DNA of 64,000 nt, taken from CAVTJL01 sp963735065. GTDB taxonomy: Bacteria > Pseudomonadota > Alphaproteobacteria > Geminicoccales > Geminicoccaceae. The stretch spans positions 124,001-188,000 of the forward strand of contig CAVTJL010000008.1 of NCBI GenBank assembly GCA_963735065.1, in the 5' to 3' direction. Positions 33,096-42,690 of the stretch are shown here, piece by piece. How positions within the stretch are numbered: position 1 is the first letter of the stretch; each line of letters opens with the position of its first letter. The notes below the pieces were generated by a model that saw only the letters and a list, made by a program, of their open reading frames with translations, searched no databases and was not told the origin of the DNA. The translations under genes were made by a program, and so were the position numbers.

Positions 33096-35659
33096 AGCCC
33101 AAGACCTACCTCTCCTTGAAGCTCGATCCGGGCCGCGTGCCGGGCATGCCGCTGCCCAAGCCCGCCTACGAGATCTGGGTCTACGCCCCACAGGTCGAGG
33201 CCGTGCATCTGAGGGGCGGCAAGGTCGCCCGCGGCGGCATCCGCTGGTCCGACCGGCGCGAGGATTTCCGCACCGAGGTCCTGGGCCTGATGAAGGCGCA
33301 GATGGTCAAGAACAGCGTCATCGTGCCGGTCGGCGCCAAGGGCGGCTTCTTCGTCAAGCGCCCGCCGGTGGGCGGCGACCGCGCGGCCCAGCAGGAAGAG
33401 GCGATCCGCTGCTACCGGACCTTCCTCTCCGGTCTTCTCGACCTCACCGACAACCGCAAGGATGGCGGGATCGAGCCGCCCCAGGCCGTGGTCCGCTACG
33501 ACGACGACGATCCCTACCTCGTGGTCGCCGCCGACAAGGGCACCGCCACCTTCTCCGACATCGCGAACGGGATCAGCCGCGACTACGGCTTCTGGCTGGA
33601 CGATGCCTTCGCCTCGGGCGGCTCCGCCGGCTACGACCACAAGGTCATGGGCATCACCGCCAAAGGGGCCTGGGAATCGGTCAAGCGCCACTTCCACGAG
33701 CTCGGCCGCGACATCCAAAGCGAGCCCTTCACGGTGGTCGGCGTCGGCGACATGTCGGGCGACGTCTTCGGCAACGGCATGCTCCTCTCCGAGCACATCC
33801 GCCTGGTCGCGGCCTTCGACCACCGGCACGTCTTTCTCGATCCGGATCCCGACCCGGCCGTCTCGATCGCCGAGCGCCGGCGCCTCTTCGCGCTGCCGAG
33901 GTCGAGCTGGGCCGACTACGATCGGGCCAAGATCAGCGCGGGCGGCGGCGTCTTCCCCCGCTCGGCCAAGAGCATCCAGATCAGCGCCGAGGCGCGTCGC
34001 GCGCTCGCCATCGGGGCCACCCATCTGGCGCCTGCCGAGCTCATCCGGGCGATCCTGAAGGCGCCCGTCGATCTCTTGTGGAACGGCGGCATCGGCACCT
34101 ACGTCAAGGCGGCGGCCGAGAGCCACGCCGACGCCCATGACCGCGCCAACGACGCCGTCCGCGTCGACGGCGAGGAGCTGCGCTGCAAGGTCGTGGGCGA
34201 GGGCGGCAATCTCGGCCTCACCCAATATGGGCGGGTCGCCTTCGCCCGCATCGGCGGTCGCATCAACACCGATTTCATCGACAACTCGGCCGGCGTCGAC
34301 TGCTCCGACCACGAGGTCAACATCAAGATCCTCCTGGGCGAGGTGATGGCGTCGGGCGACCTCACCCTGAAGCAGCGCGACGAGCTTCTGGCCGGCATGA
34401 CGGACGAGGTGGCGGCCCTCGTGCTGCGCGACAACGTCCTTCAGAACGTGGCGCTGAGCCTCGCCCAGTCCTTCGGCATCGAGCTGCTCGACGCCGAGAT
34501 CGGGCTGATGCGCAAGCTCGAGCGCCAGGGCCGGCTCGATCGCGCGATCGAGATGCTGCCCGGCGACGACGAGCTCGCGGACCGCCGCAAGACGGGGCAG
34601 GGGCTCACCCGGCCCGAGCGGGCCGTTCTCCTCGCCTACGCCAAGATGGCGATCAATGACGGCCTGCTCGAGACGGACCTGCCGGACCGCACCTACCTCA
34701 CGGCCGACCTCGCAAAATACTTCCCGCGTCCGCTGCGCCGTCGCTTCGCGGAGGAGATCGAGGCGCACCGGCTGCGCCGCGAGATCGTCGCCACCTGGCT
34801 CGCCAACAGCCTCGTCAACCGCGGCCTGCACGTCATCGCGAGCGAGCTCGAGGACGAGGCCGGCGCCACCTTGGCCGAGATAGCGGTGGGCTACGTGGCG
34901 GCGCGCGACGCCTACCAGATCCTGCCCGTCTGGGGCCAGGTCGAGGCGTTGCCTGCCGCCGTGCCGGTCGAGCTGCAGCTGGGGCTGCTGCGCGAGCTGC
35001 GTCGTGTGCTGGTGCGCGGGACCCGGTGGTTCCTCGCCAATGGCGGCAAGTCGCTGACGCTGCGCGATGTGGTGGGCCGCTTCGGGCCGGGGATCGCCCG
35101 GATCATCGGGGAGCTCGAGACGGTGCTGGGGCCGGAGGCGGCTGCGGCTCTGTCCGAGACCGCGGCGGGCTACGTGGCGCAGGGCGTCGAGGGAACGCTG
35201 GCCCGGGCGCTCGCGGCCTCGCCCTATCTCCTGCCGAGCGGCGACGTGGTCCTCGTGGCACGGCACGTGGCCGGGGATCCGGATCCAGAGGCCGACGGCG
35301 ATCTGACCACCGCCCGCGTCTACTTCGCGTTGGAAAGGGCGCTCGGGATCGGCTGGCTGCGCGAGCGCCTGGCGCTGGTGGCGCCGAGCTCGAGCTGGGA
35401 TCGCCTGGCCCTGGCCGGCCTGGAGGACGAGCTCTCGGCCGTCCTGCGCCGCCTCACCGTGGCGGCCCTCGACGCCGGCGTCCCCGGCAGCTCGGTCGAG
35501 GCGGCTGAAAAAGGCGTGGAAGGCTATCTCGCGAGTGGCGTCCATGGATTTGATCGCTACAAGCGGCTGCAGGACGAGCTGGCGACGGTCGAGAGATTGG
35601 ACCTCGCGGCGCTGAGCGTGGCCGCGCGGGCCCTCGGCGGCCTTGTTCCGGGCGGCTGA
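33089..35659 (+). CDS. NAD-glutamate dehydrogenase, catalytic C-terminal segment (frameshifted gene)
   Basis: The 856-codon remainder of the large NAD-glutamate dehydrogenase, in the frame one base on from the N-terminal segment. It has the full catalytic core: LRGGKVARGGIRWSDRREDF, KAQMVKNSVIVPVGAKGG with the substrate lysine, and the nucleotide motif VVGVGDMSGDVFGNGM. The helical C-terminal domain runs to the stop at 35659. Taken together the two parts give about 1,620 residues, the normal family length, so only the junction is damaged. The internal ATG at 33089, abutting AGGAGG, could in principle start a separate catalytic polypeptide. Confidence 0.85.
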   Translation: MAQPKTYLSLKLDPGRVPGMPLPKPAYEIWVYAPQVEAVHLRGGKVARGGIRWSDRREDFRTEVLGLMKAQMVKNSVIVPVGAKGGFFVKRPPVGGDRAAQQEEAIRCYRTFLSGLLDLTDNRKDGGIEPPQAVVRYDDDDPYLVVAADKGTATFSDIANGISRDYGFWLDDAFASGGSAGYDHKVMGITAKGAWESVKRHFHELGRDIQSEPFTVVGVGDMSGDVFGNGMLLSEHIRLVAAFDHRHVFLDPDPDPAVSIAERRRLFALPRSSWADYDRAKISAGGGVFPRSAKSIQISAEARRALAIGATHLAPAELIRAILKAPVDLLWNGGIGTYVKAAAESHADAHDRANDAVRVDGEELRCKVVGEGGNLGLTQYGRVAFARIGGRINTDFIDNSAGVDCSDHEVNIKILLGEVMASGDLTLKQRDELLAGMTDEVAALVLRDNVLQNVALSLAQSFGIELLDAEIGLMRKLERQGRLDRAIEMLPGDDELADRRKTGQGLTRPERAVLLAYAKMAINDGLLETDLPDRTYLTADLAKYFPRPLRRRFAEEIEAHRLRREIVATWLANSLVNRGLHVIASELEDEAGATLAEIAVGYVAARDAYQILPVWGQVEALPAAVPVELQLGLLRELRRVLVRGTRWFLANGGKSLTLRDVVGRFGPGIARIIGELETVLGPEAAAALSETAAGYVAQGVEGTLARALAASPYLLPSGDVVLVARHVAGDPDPEADGDLTTARVYFALERALGIGWLRERLALVAPSSSWDRLALAGLEDELSAVLRRLTVAALDAGVPGSSVEAAEKGVEGYLASGVHGFDRYKRLQDELATVERLDLAALSVAARALGGLVPGG

Positions 35660-35868
35660 ACGCCGCGATTGTCGACGGATTGTTGCAAGCGGGATCTTGC
35701 CCCGGCCGCGTCGGCGTTCTATGTCGCACGGCTCATGAGCCGACGGCCGGCTCGATGCCCGGAATCAAGACCGGCATATCCGGTGGTCGTCGACAAGGCG
35801 TGGCCGGTTTCGGCGAGGCGAGCCGGCGTCAACGTGCTGCGCATTCGGCGCCATTCGGAGTCTCGGGC

Positions 35869-36450
35869 ATGCAACAAACCACCTCCCTCAAATACAAGGA
35901 AGGTGAGCTGTTTTTTCGGCAGTGGCTCCGCTCGCCCAAGTCGATGGGGTCGGTCATCCCCTCGTCGCGAGCGCTTGCGACGGTCCTTGCCGAATCGGTC
36001 GTCTGGAAGCCCGGCCAGTATGTGGTCGAGCTCGGCGGCGGCACCGGCGCCATCACGCAGGGCCTCATCGCCCGCGGGATCCCGCGCGACAAGCTGGTCG
36101 TCATCGAGCTCGACGAATCGCTCTATGACTGGCTCTCGACGCATCTGCCGGGATCGCTCGTGGTGCGCGGCGACGCCACCAAGCTCGATCGCATCCTCCT
36201 CGATCGCGGCATCACGGACGTCAGCACCGTGATCTCCGGCCTGCCCATGGTCGGCATGCCCTTCGAGTTCCAGAAGGCGATCGTGGAGCAGGGTCTGGCC
36301 GCGCTCGGCCCCGACGGCACCATGCTGCAATACAGCTACTCGCCGATCTCGCCGGTCCCGGCGCGCAAGCTGGGCATCAAGGCCGAGATCCTGCGCTACG
36401 TTCTCTGGAACTTCCCGCCGGCCATGATCTGGCGCTATCGGCGCGGCTGA
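35869..36450 (+). CDS. PmtA-like class I SAM methyltransferase (phospholipid N-methyltransferase family)
   Basis: A 193-residue methyltransferase. The N-terminal LFFRQWLRSPKSMGSVIPSSRALA and SAM-binding YVVELGGGTGAITQGL place it with the PmtA/rRNA-dimethylase-like group. Members of this group N-methylate phosphatidylethanolamine toward phosphatidylcholine at the cytoplasmic membrane face. The residue block VISGLPMVGMPFEFQKAIVEQGL fits the same group. Some relatives are annotated only as SAM-dependent methyltransferases, so the lipid substrate is likely but unproven. The ATG at 35869 is where similarity begins. Confidence 0.8.
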   Translation: MQQTTSLKYKEGELFFRQWLRSPKSMGSVIPSSRALATVLAESVVWKPGQYVVELGGGTGAITQGLIARGIPRDKLVVIELDESLYDWLSTHLPGSLVVRGDATKLDRILLDRGITDVSTVISGLPMVGMPFEFQKAIVEQGLAALGPDGTMLQYSYSPISPVPARKLGIKAEILRYVLWNFPPAMIWRYRRG

Positions 36451-36694
36451 GCTGGCGGCCCTGCTCTCTCGTCTCACGCGAATTTTCTTTCGCGGGCGCG
36501 GATGACGCCGACGATATCGATCGTCTATAGTTGTCAGTCGGGGTCACGGGCGCAGCGAATCCGCCCGTGACGCGTTGAGTAGGGCGTTGCCGTGGGTCGG
36601 TGCTCTGCACCGCAGCGGGAGCGCTCTGGCTCGTGTCGATGGCGCGTCCTGGCGGGCGGTCCGGCATAGACTGCCTGTCGTCATCGTGAGGCAG

Positions 36695-37588
36695 ATGGCC
36701 GTGGACGGTGGCAACGCCGGAAATGGAGTGGAGGCCCCCGCGGACGCGCCGGACGAGGGTTCCTTGTCGCGTGACCTGACGGGTGCTGTCGAGCGCATCG
36801 GATGGCTCGGCCTCGCCTGCATCGGCACGGGCATGATGATCATCGCCTCGGTCGCGACGGCCATTCTCTTCGGCCCGCTCCTCGGCCTCAACCTCGAGGA
36901 CGTGCTGGTGACGATGGCGATCCTGCTCGTCGTCGCCCTTGTCGTGGTGATGCCCGGCCTCGCCGTGACCTTGAGGCTCGTTCAGCATCTCGTGCGCGGT
37001 CAGCATCGCCTCGAGGCCGAGATCCATCGCCGGGCCCAGGCCGAGCTGAAGCTGCGGGAGCTCGCGGCGCGCGACGATCTCACGGGCCTTGCTAATCGTC
37101 GCTGCTTCGTCGAGAGCGCGCACCGGCTGGTCGCGGTGAGCCATCGCCACGACCGCTGGCTGGCGCTGATGGTTCTCGATCTCGACGGGTTCAAGGCGGT
37201 CAACGACCGCTCCGGCCATCTCGCCGGCGACAGCCGGCTGCAGCGGCTGGGGCGTCTGCTGGGCGACGAGATCCGTCAGTCGGACATCGCAGCCCGATTG
37301 GGCGGCGACGAGTTCGCCGTCCTCCTGCCCGACGCCGATGCCGCGCAGGCCGTCCTCGTGGCCGAGCGCATCCGTCGCGCCATCGAGATCGATCCGGAGC
37401 TGGATGGCCTCACCGCCAGCATCGGCGTGGCCGCCAGCCGCGGCCAGGGGGTCGACCTGGATGAGCTGCTGGCGAGCGGCGATCGGGCGCTCTACGCGGC
37501 GAAGCGGCAGGGCCGGAACAGGGTGGTGGCGACGGCGACGATACCCGAGGGGCCGAGGAAGCCGCTGCACCGGGCAGCGGCCCACTGA
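36695..37588 (+). CDS. Membrane-bound GGDEF diguanylate cyclase
   Basis: A 297-residue protein with two N-terminal transmembrane segments (about residues 35-60 and 70-95), a short coiled linker (QHRLEAEIHRRAQAELKLRELA) and a GGDEF domain. The active-site loop is ARLGGDEFAVLLP, intact for c-di-GMP synthesis from two GTP. The allosteric I-site RQSD lies five residues upstream, so product inhibition is expected. No periplasmic sensor domain of any size separates the helices. The ATG at 36695 is chosen; longer readings add Arg-rich sequence unlike the family. Confidence 0.9.
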   Translation: MAVDGGNAGNGVEAPADAPDEGSLSRDLTGAVERIGWLGLACIGTGMMIIASVATAILFGPLLGLNLEDVLVTMAILLVVALVVVMPGLAVTLRLVQHLVRGQHRLEAEIHRRAQAELKLRELAARDDLTGLANRRCFVESAHRLVAVSHRHDRWLALMVLDLDGFKAVNDRSGHLAGDSRLQRLGRLLGDEIRQSDIAARLGGDEFAVLLPDADAAQAVLVAERIRRAIEIDPELDGLTASIGVAASRGQGVDLDELLASGDRALYAAKRQGRNRVVATATIPEGPRKPLHRAAAH

Positions 37589-37615
37589 GCCGGTCCGGGG
37601 TCGTGCCGCCGCGCC

Positions 37616-39211
37616 TCAGGCGCCGGGCGCCGGCAGGTACTGATAGAGCCAGGTCTCCGTCAGCGGCCGCCCGTCCATCTTGAGGAAGAGCCGCAGCTCC
37701 ACCGGATCGGGCCCGTCGGCGGCAAGGTCGAACATCGCGCGCCAGCGCTCCGTCGTCGGCACCCGCTCGACCATGATGAGCCCGCCGATCTTGCCGCGCG
37801 AGCTCGTGATCACGGCCTCGGGCTTCTGGTCCTTGTCGAGCTTGGGCAGATCGCCGCCGGCGAACTCGACGACGAACTTCTCGACCCCCTTGGGCCTGGG
37901 CTTGCCCGCCTCGCCGCCGCGGCCGACGCGCGTCGCGACGCAGCGTGCGAGATCGGCCGGGAAGAACGGCTCCTTGTCGACCCAGTGCTGGCGATACTTG
38001 AAGCCGAAGTCGGCGCCCGCCTTGGCCGGCTCGGAGGGCACCCAAAAGGCGTTGATGTTGTCGTAGATCTCGTCGTCGGTCGGGATCTCGACCAGCTGCA
38101 CCGAGCCCTTGCCCCAGGCACCCACCGGCTCGATCCACACCGAGGGGCGCTTCTCGTAGCCCACGCCATCGAGATAGTGCTCGAAGTTGCGGTCGCGCTG
38201 CGAGAGGCCGAAGCCCTTCGGATTGTCGTCGAGGAAGCTCGAGGTGATGATGCGCGGCGGATCGTTGAGCGGGCGCCAGATGCGCTCGCCCGAGCCGGTC
38301 CACAGCGCCAGGCCGTCGGCGTCGTGCACCTCGGGCCGCCAGTCCTCGCGGTAGCGCTTGTCGTACTCGGCGAACCAGAACATCGAGGTCAGGGGTGCTA
38401 TGCCCAGATGCTCGACGTCGTCGCGCAGGAAGAGGTGGTTCTCGACGTCGATCGTCACACCCTTGCCGCGATGCAGCGCGAAGCGGTAGGCCCCGCTGAT
38501 GCTGGGCCCGTCGAGCAGGGAGTGGACGATCACCGGGTCCTTCTCGGTCGCCGCCGGCTCGAACCAGTGGGCCACGAAGTCCGGGAACTCCTCGGGCTTG
38601 GGATCGCCGGTGCCGATGGCGACGCCGCGCGACGACATGCCCACCTGGCCCAGCTCGCCTACCGCGCGCCAATAGGATGCGCCCACAAAGGTGGCCCAGG
38701 GCTCGCGCTTGGTCCAGTCGCCCTCGAGGCGCGATTCGCGCACCCAAAAGCCGGCGAAGGCCGAGGGCTCGGGCGCCAGCTTGCGGGCCACGTGATCGGC
38801 CGGCATCGAGAAATAGTCGGGCGAGTAGAGGATCTCGCTCGCCTGACCGTCGTCCACCTTGTACATGCGCACGGTCTTGGGGAAGTACATCCCGACGAGC
38901 ATGAACGTGATCGGGTAGACGCTGGGCCCGTCGGCATAGAGCGCGTATTCGGGCTTGAAGCGGATCTTGCCGTAGGCGTCGTAGTCGATCTGGGCGACGA
39001 CGGCGGGATCAGGGCGCGGCGGCGCCTCGTAGGGCTGGCTCGCCAGCGCGCGCGCATGCTCGATCAGCGCCTCGAAGCTGAAGGGCTGCGCCGGCCCGAG
39101 CTTCAGCTTGTCGGCGGTCTGGGCATTGGCCGGCACATTGAGCAGATGGGCCGCCAGCGGTGCGAGCGCGGCATGCCCGAGCAGCTGCCGCCGGCTCAGG
39201 GACGGTCTCAT
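37616..39211 (-). CDS. Periplasmic glucan biosynthesis protein, OpgD/OpgG (MdoG) family
   Basis: A 531-residue periplasmic protein. Its twin-arginine signal SRRQLLG (residues 6-12), followed by a hydrophobic stretch ending near NVPANAQ, indicates Tat export, as in OpgD. The MdoG fold is evident from PFSFEALIEHARALASQPY, YDAYGKIRFKP and LTSMFWFAEYDKRYREDWRPEVHD. These proteins shape or release osmoregulated periplasmic glucans made by the OpgH glucosyltransferase. No opgH is present in the window, so the partner is elsewhere. AGGAG lies about 11 bp before the ATG. It converges with the GGDEF gene. Confidence 0.9.
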   Translation of the reverse strand: MRPSLSRRQLLGHAALAPLAAHLLNVPANAQTADKLKLGPAQPFSFEALIEHARALASQPYEAPPRPDPAVVAQIDYDAYGKIRFKPEYALYADGPSVYPITFMLVGMYFPKTVRMYKVDDGQASEILYSPDYFSMPADHVARKLAPEPSAFAGFWVRESRLEGDWTKREPWATFVGASYWRAVGELGQVGMSSRGVAIGTGDPKPEEFPDFVAHWFEPAATEKDPVIVHSLLDGPSISGAYRFALHRGKGVTIDVENHLFLRDDVEHLGIAPLTSMFWFAEYDKRYREDWRPEVHDADGLALWTGSGERIWRPLNDPPRIITSSFLDDNPKGFGLSQRDRNFEHYLDGVGYEKRPSVWIEPVGAWGKGSVQLVEIPTDDEIYDNINAFWVPSEPAKAGADFGFKYRQHWVDKEPFFPADLARCVATRVGRGGEAGKPRPKGVEKFVVEFAGGDLPKLDKDQKPEAVITSSRGKIGGLIMVERVPTTERWRAMFDLAADGPDPVELRLFLKMDGRPLTETWLYQYLPAPGA

Positions 39212-39353
39212 GGAAACCGATTCTCCTGGACAGAGGAACGCAGAGGGCCATCTAGCGGTCCGGGAAGGGCTTGTCGACTGGGTCGTCCGGCGCATGCCGT
39301 CGAAGCCTGCGTCCCATGGGATGCAGGCCGCTCCGGCGAGGGGCCGGAGCCGC

Positions 39354-40091
39354 TCAATGCGCGCCCACGATGTGCGCCACGACCTCCTGCATGGTCGTGG
39401 CGGCGGTGCGCTCGTCGGCGATCACCTGGCCCTGGCGCAGCGCCACGATGCGGTCCGAGACGGCGAAGACGTCGGTCAGGCGGTGGCTGATCAGGATCAC
39501 GGCGATGCCGCGCCGCTTGAGCTCCCGGATCAGCTCGAGGACATGCTCGACCTCGCGCACCGCCAAGGCCGCCGTGGGCTCGTCCATGATCACGAGCCTG
39601 GGATCGAAGGTCAGGGCACGGGCGATCGCCACCGTCTGCTGCTGCCCGCCCGAGAGGCGGCCGACATCGACATGGATGCTGGGGATGCGGGCGCCCAGCC
39701 GCTCGATCATGCGCAGCGCCTCGCGCTCGACGGCCGCCCGGTCGATCACGGGCAGGATGCCCAGGACGCGCCGCACCGGCTCGCGGCCGAGGAAGATGTT
39801 GGCCGCCACGTCCTGCTGACGGGCGAGCGCCAGGTCCTGGTAGATCATCTCGATGCCGCGCCGGCGGATCGCTGCCGGATCGAGGCCCGCCAGGTCCTCG
39901 CCCGCGAAGGTGATGCGCCCCGCGTCGGGGCGATGAAGGCCCGTGATGGTCTTCATGAGCGTCGACTTGCCGGCGCCGTTGTCGCCGACGAGCGCCAGGA
40001 CCTCGCCGGCCTCGACGCCGAAGCTGACACCCTGCAGCGCCTCGATCGTGGCGAAGCGCTTGCGCACGTCCTCGAGCAGGAGGAGGCTCAC
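39354..40091 (-). CDS. Sugar ABC transporter ATP-binding protein (single-domain, FrcA-like)
   Basis: A 245-residue ATPase with Walker A GDNGAGKST, Q-loop IYQDLALARQQDV, signature LSGGQQQTVAIARAL, Walker B LVIMDEPTAAL and H-loop ISHRLTDVF. It resembles the single-nucleotide-domain ATPases of carbohydrate (CUT2) uptake systems such as FrcA, rather than the double-length RbsA. The GTG start overlaps the permease stop (GTGA). With the permease at 40088 and binding protein at 41108 it forms a complete minus-strand importer. Confidence 0.9.
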   Translation of the reverse strand: MSLLLLEDVRKRFATIEALQGVSFGVEAGEVLALVGDNGAGKSTLMKTITGLHRPDAGRITFAGEDLAGLDPAAIRRRGIEMIYQDLALARQQDVAANIFLGREPVRRVLGILPVIDRAAVEREALRMIERLGARIPSIHVDVGRLSGGQQQTVAIARALTFDPRLVIMDEPTAALAVREVEHVLELIRELKRRGIAVILISHRLTDVFAVSDRIVALRQGQVIADERTAATTMQEVVAHIVGAH

Positions 40092-41062
40092 GCGCCCCGC
40101 CTCCGCGCCGAGGTCTGGTCCAGCCAGACGGCGAGGATGAGCACGGCACCGATCGCCATCTGCTGGTAGTAGGACTGCACGGCCATCAGGTTGAGGCCGT
40201 TCTGCAGCACGCCCATGATCAAGGCGCCGATCAGGGTGCCGAGGATCGAGCCGCGGCCGCCGAAGAGGTTGGTGCCGCCGATGATGGCGGCCGTGATGGC
40301 GGTGAGCTCGTAGCCCAGGCCGGCCGTCGGGTCGCCGGCGTTGACGCGCGTCATGAAGAGCAGGCCGGCCACGCCGGCCATCAGGCCCGAGATGGCGTAG
40401 AGGGCCAGCTTGTGGCGCTCGACCGGGATGCCGGTGGCGCGCGCCGCGGCCTCGTTGTCGCCGATGACGAGCGTGTAGCGGCCGAAGCGGGTGTAGGCCA
40501 GGACCCAGTGCATCACGAGGGCGACGCAAAGGAAGATCACGGCCGGCATCGGGATGCCCCAGGGCCGGCCCTGGCCGAGGAAGAGAAGGCCGGGATCGAG
40601 GCCGTAGATGGCCTGGCCGCGGGCGATGACCAGCGCGAGGCCGCGCGCGATCCCCAGCATGCCCAGCGTGACGATGAAGGCCGGCACCCTGGCGCGCGTG
40701 ACCAGAAGGCCGTTGACCGTGCCGGCGAGGAGGCCGGCGCCGAGGCAGCCCATGAGGCCGACGATGCCCGGCAGGCCCAGCCGGACGATGAGGGTGGCGC
40801 CGACGACGCCGCTCAGGCCCAGCACCGAGCCCAGCGACAGATCGAGCCCGGCGGCGCTGATCACGAAGGTGGCGCCGATCGCCAGGACGCCGATCGTCGC
40901 CGTGGCGAGGAGGATGTTGAGGAGGTTCGAGATCGACAGGAAGTAGGGCGAGAGCAGCGCCATGACGACGCAGAGCAGGACCAGGACGGCCAGCGATTCG
41001 GGCCGGAAGGAGAGCCGCCTCGACAGAGGCGCCCTCTGCGCCGCCGCCTCCCTTGCCGCCAT
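40088..41062 (-). CDS. Sugar ABC transporter permease (RbsC/FrcC-like)
   Basis: A 324-residue CUT2-family permease with about eight to ten hydrophobic segments. After a cytoplasmic N-terminus (MAAREAAAQRAPLSRRLS) comes SLAVLVLLCVVMALLSPYF. The family blocks GLDLSLGSVLGLSGV and ATGIPVERHKLALYAISGL are present, as is GRGSILGTLIGALIMGVLQNGL. It forms the membrane channel for a pentose- or hexose-type sugar and lies 45 bp downstream of the binding-protein gene. The stop overlaps the ATPase start. Confidence 0.92.
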   Translation of the reverse strand: MAAREAAAQRAPLSRRLSFRPESLAVLVLLCVVMALLSPYFLSISNLLNILLATATIGVLAIGATFVISAAGLDLSLGSVLGLSGVVGATLIVRLGLPGIVGLMGCLGAGLLAGTVNGLLVTRARVPAFIVTLGMLGIARGLALVIARGQAIYGLDPGLLFLGQGRPWGIPMPAVIFLCVALVMHWVLAYTRFGRYTLVIGDNEAAARATGIPVERHKLALYAISGLMAGVAGLLFMTRVNAGDPTAGLGYELTAITAAIIGGTNLFGGRGSILGTLIGALIMGVLQNGLNLMAVQSYYQQMAIGAVLILAVWLDQTSARRRGA

Positions 41063-41107
41063 GCCGGGGCCGCTCCCCGATCAGCCGCTCGAGCCCAGGC
41101 CTTCTTG

Positions 41108-42082
41108 CTACTTGACGTACTTGAGCAGCGGGTCGGTGTCCGCCTGGAGGACCTGGTCCGTCAGCACGAGCGTCGGCACCGCGATGAACTGCGGCACCTT
41201 CTTGCCGTCGAGAACGTCGGTCGCCTTCTCCACCGCCTCCTTGCCGACGAGGTAGGGGAGCTGGGCCACGCTGGCATTGAGGCGGTCCTCCCCGATGCTT
41301 TTCACCGCGTCCTTGTTGCCGTCCACGCCCACCACGATGATGCTGTCGTCCAGGCCGGCGGCGTAGACGGTCTCGACGGCACCCAGCGCCATCACGTCGT
41401 TGGCGGCGAAGATCGCCCTGAGGTCGGGATACTGGGTCAGCGTGTCGTTGGTGATGTTGGCGGCCTTGCCGCGGTCCCAGTCGCCCGGCAGCGAGGCCAC
41501 CACCTGGAGCCCGGGCGCCGCCTTGGCGAGCTCCTCCTTGAAGCCCTGCGCCCGCTTCTGGCCGGTGATGTTGCCCGCGAGGCCCTCGATCACCAGGACC
41601 GGCCCCCTGGCGTCCGGGCCCAGGGTCGAGGCCACATAGTCGGCACCCTTGCGGCCGGCCTCGACATTGTCCGAGCCGATCGAGAAGGCGATCTTCACCC
41701 CCGCCTTCTGGGCGATCGCGTAGTCGATGTTGGCGTCGAGGTCGACGACCGGGATGCCCTCGTCGTTGGCGCGCTTGAGGCAGGGCAGGAGGTTGGTCGA
41801 GTTGATGGCGGCCACCAGCATCACGGCCGGCTTGCGCTCGAGCATGGTGTTGCAGACGTTGAGCTGCGGCTCGGCCGCCTGGTCGCTCTCGACGGCCTGG
41901 AGGTAGTAGTCGACGCCCTGGGCCTTGGCGGCATCCTCGATGCCCTGCTCCATGGCCCCCCAGAACGGGTTGGAGAGCGTCTTGAGGAGCACGCCGTAGG
42001 TCTTCTTGTCCTGGGCGTGCGCCGTGCCGGCGAGCGCCAGGGCGGCCACCGTCGCGACCGTTATGGTGAGGGCCTTGCGCAT
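41108..42082 (-). CDS. Sugar ABC transporter substrate-binding protein (allose/ribose type)
   Basis: A 324-residue periplasmic binding protein with the signal peptide MRKALTITVATVAALALAGT ending AHAQ. The mature sequence begins TYGVLLKTLSNPFWGAMEQGIEDAA and includes VIEGLAGNITGQKRAQGF and FAANDVMALGAVE. The opening VLLKTLSNPFW closely resembles the E. coli D-allose-binding protein AlsB, so allose or a related pyranose is a reasonable guess, though CUT2 specificities vary. It is the first gene of the binding protein-permease-ATPase operon. GGGAGACCGAGG precedes the ATG. Confidence 0.9.
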   Translation of the reverse strand: MRKALTITVATVAALALAGTAHAQDKKTYGVLLKTLSNPFWGAMEQGIEDAAKAQGVDYYLQAVESDQAAEPQLNVCNTMLERKPAVMLVAAINSTNLLPCLKRANDEGIPVVDLDANIDYAIAQKAGVKIAFSIGSDNVEAGRKGADYVASTLGPDARGPVLVIEGLAGNITGQKRAQGFKEELAKAAPGLQVVASLPGDWDRGKAANITNDTLTQYPDLRAIFAANDVMALGAVETVYAAGLDDSIIVVGVDGNKDAVKSIGEDRLNASVAQLPYLVGKEAVEKATDVLDGKKVPQFIAVPTLVLTDQVLQADTDPLLKYVK

Positions 42083-42194
42083 AGCCTCGGTCTCCCTGTC
42101 CCGATCTCGGGCCGCGCGTCCCGTGCGGCGAGCCAGGATCAGGCTAGTGCGGCCCGGCGGAAAGACAATATCGCCTGCAGCGCGCGCAAGGCTC

Positions 42195-42216
42195 GCCGCC
42201 CGCCTTCCGGCGGGCG
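42195..42216 (-). terminator. GC-only hairpin downstream of usg
   Basis: CCGCCCGCC (42195-42203) and GGCGGGCGG (42208-42216) form a perfect 9-bp stem with loop TTCC, 17 bp past the usg stop on the minus strand. There is no T-tract after the stem. Confidence 0.35.
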
Positions 42217-42232
42217 GGCTGCAGCCCTGCCC

Positions 42233-42511
42233 TCAATGCAGGCGGTAGAGGCCGCTCGCGTGGCCCAGCCGGCCGGGGGCGATCAGCTGGCATCGGCCGA
42301 CGGTGACCGAATGCAGCTTGCCGTCGATGCTCTGCGTCCAGAAGTCGAGAAACCGGCGCAGCTCGGGATAGTCTGGCGCCAGGTCGAGATGCTGCCACAC
42401 GAAGCTTTGCAGCAGGCCCGGATGATCGGGCAGGTGGTAGAGGATCTCGGCCGTCGCCAGTCGATACCCTTCGAGCTGGCGCCCCAGCGATCCCTGGCTC
42501 TGCGTCGTCAT
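42233..42511 (-). CDS. usg: Usg family protein
   Basis: A 92-residue protein of the alphaproteobacterial Usg family, recognised by ILYHLPDHPGLLQSFVWQHLDLAPDYPELRRF in two overlapping parts (YHLPDHPGLLQSFVWQ and LDLAPDYPELRRFLDFW) and by GKLHSVTVG. In Rhizobium-like bacteria the founding member sits next to tryptophan genes; its function is unknown. Here it is alone, between the sugar importer and the groESL control region, and transcribed away from groESL. The family is almost confined to alphaproteobacteria, so it supports the taxonomic call. Confidence 0.9.
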   Translation of the reverse strand: MTTQSQGSLGRQLEGYRLATAEILYHLPDHPGLLQSFVWQHLDLAPDYPELRRFLDFWTQSIDGKLHSVTVGRCQLIAPGRLGHASGLYRLH

Positions 42512-42652
42512 GCATCACCTCCGCTCGGCTCCCCCACGGGCGACTTTTCCGTGGTGTCACGCCATCGTCAAGCAACAACGCTTAAGAAATCGTTTGGTTT
42601 CAGCTTGTTAGCAGCCGACTCGGGCGAGTGCTGGCATTTCTGCGGGTCCCTC

Positions 42653-42681
42653 TTGCGAAGATCCGAGGACATGCCTACCTA
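42653..42681 (+). promoter_or_regulatory. Candidate groESL promoter
   Basis: TTGCGA (42653-42658), 17-bp spacer and TACCTA (42676-42681). Transcription would start near 42688, immediately before the CIRCE element, the classical arrangement for HrcA repression. No clear sigma-32 promoter was recognised. Confidence 0.45.
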
Positions 42682-42690
42682 CGGGCCGCG

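Noticed and set aside
36477..36494. Small inverted repeat CGCGAA/TTCGCG after the methyltransferase gene
   Set aside because: The stem is only 6 bp and has no T-tract, so it is not convincing as a terminator.
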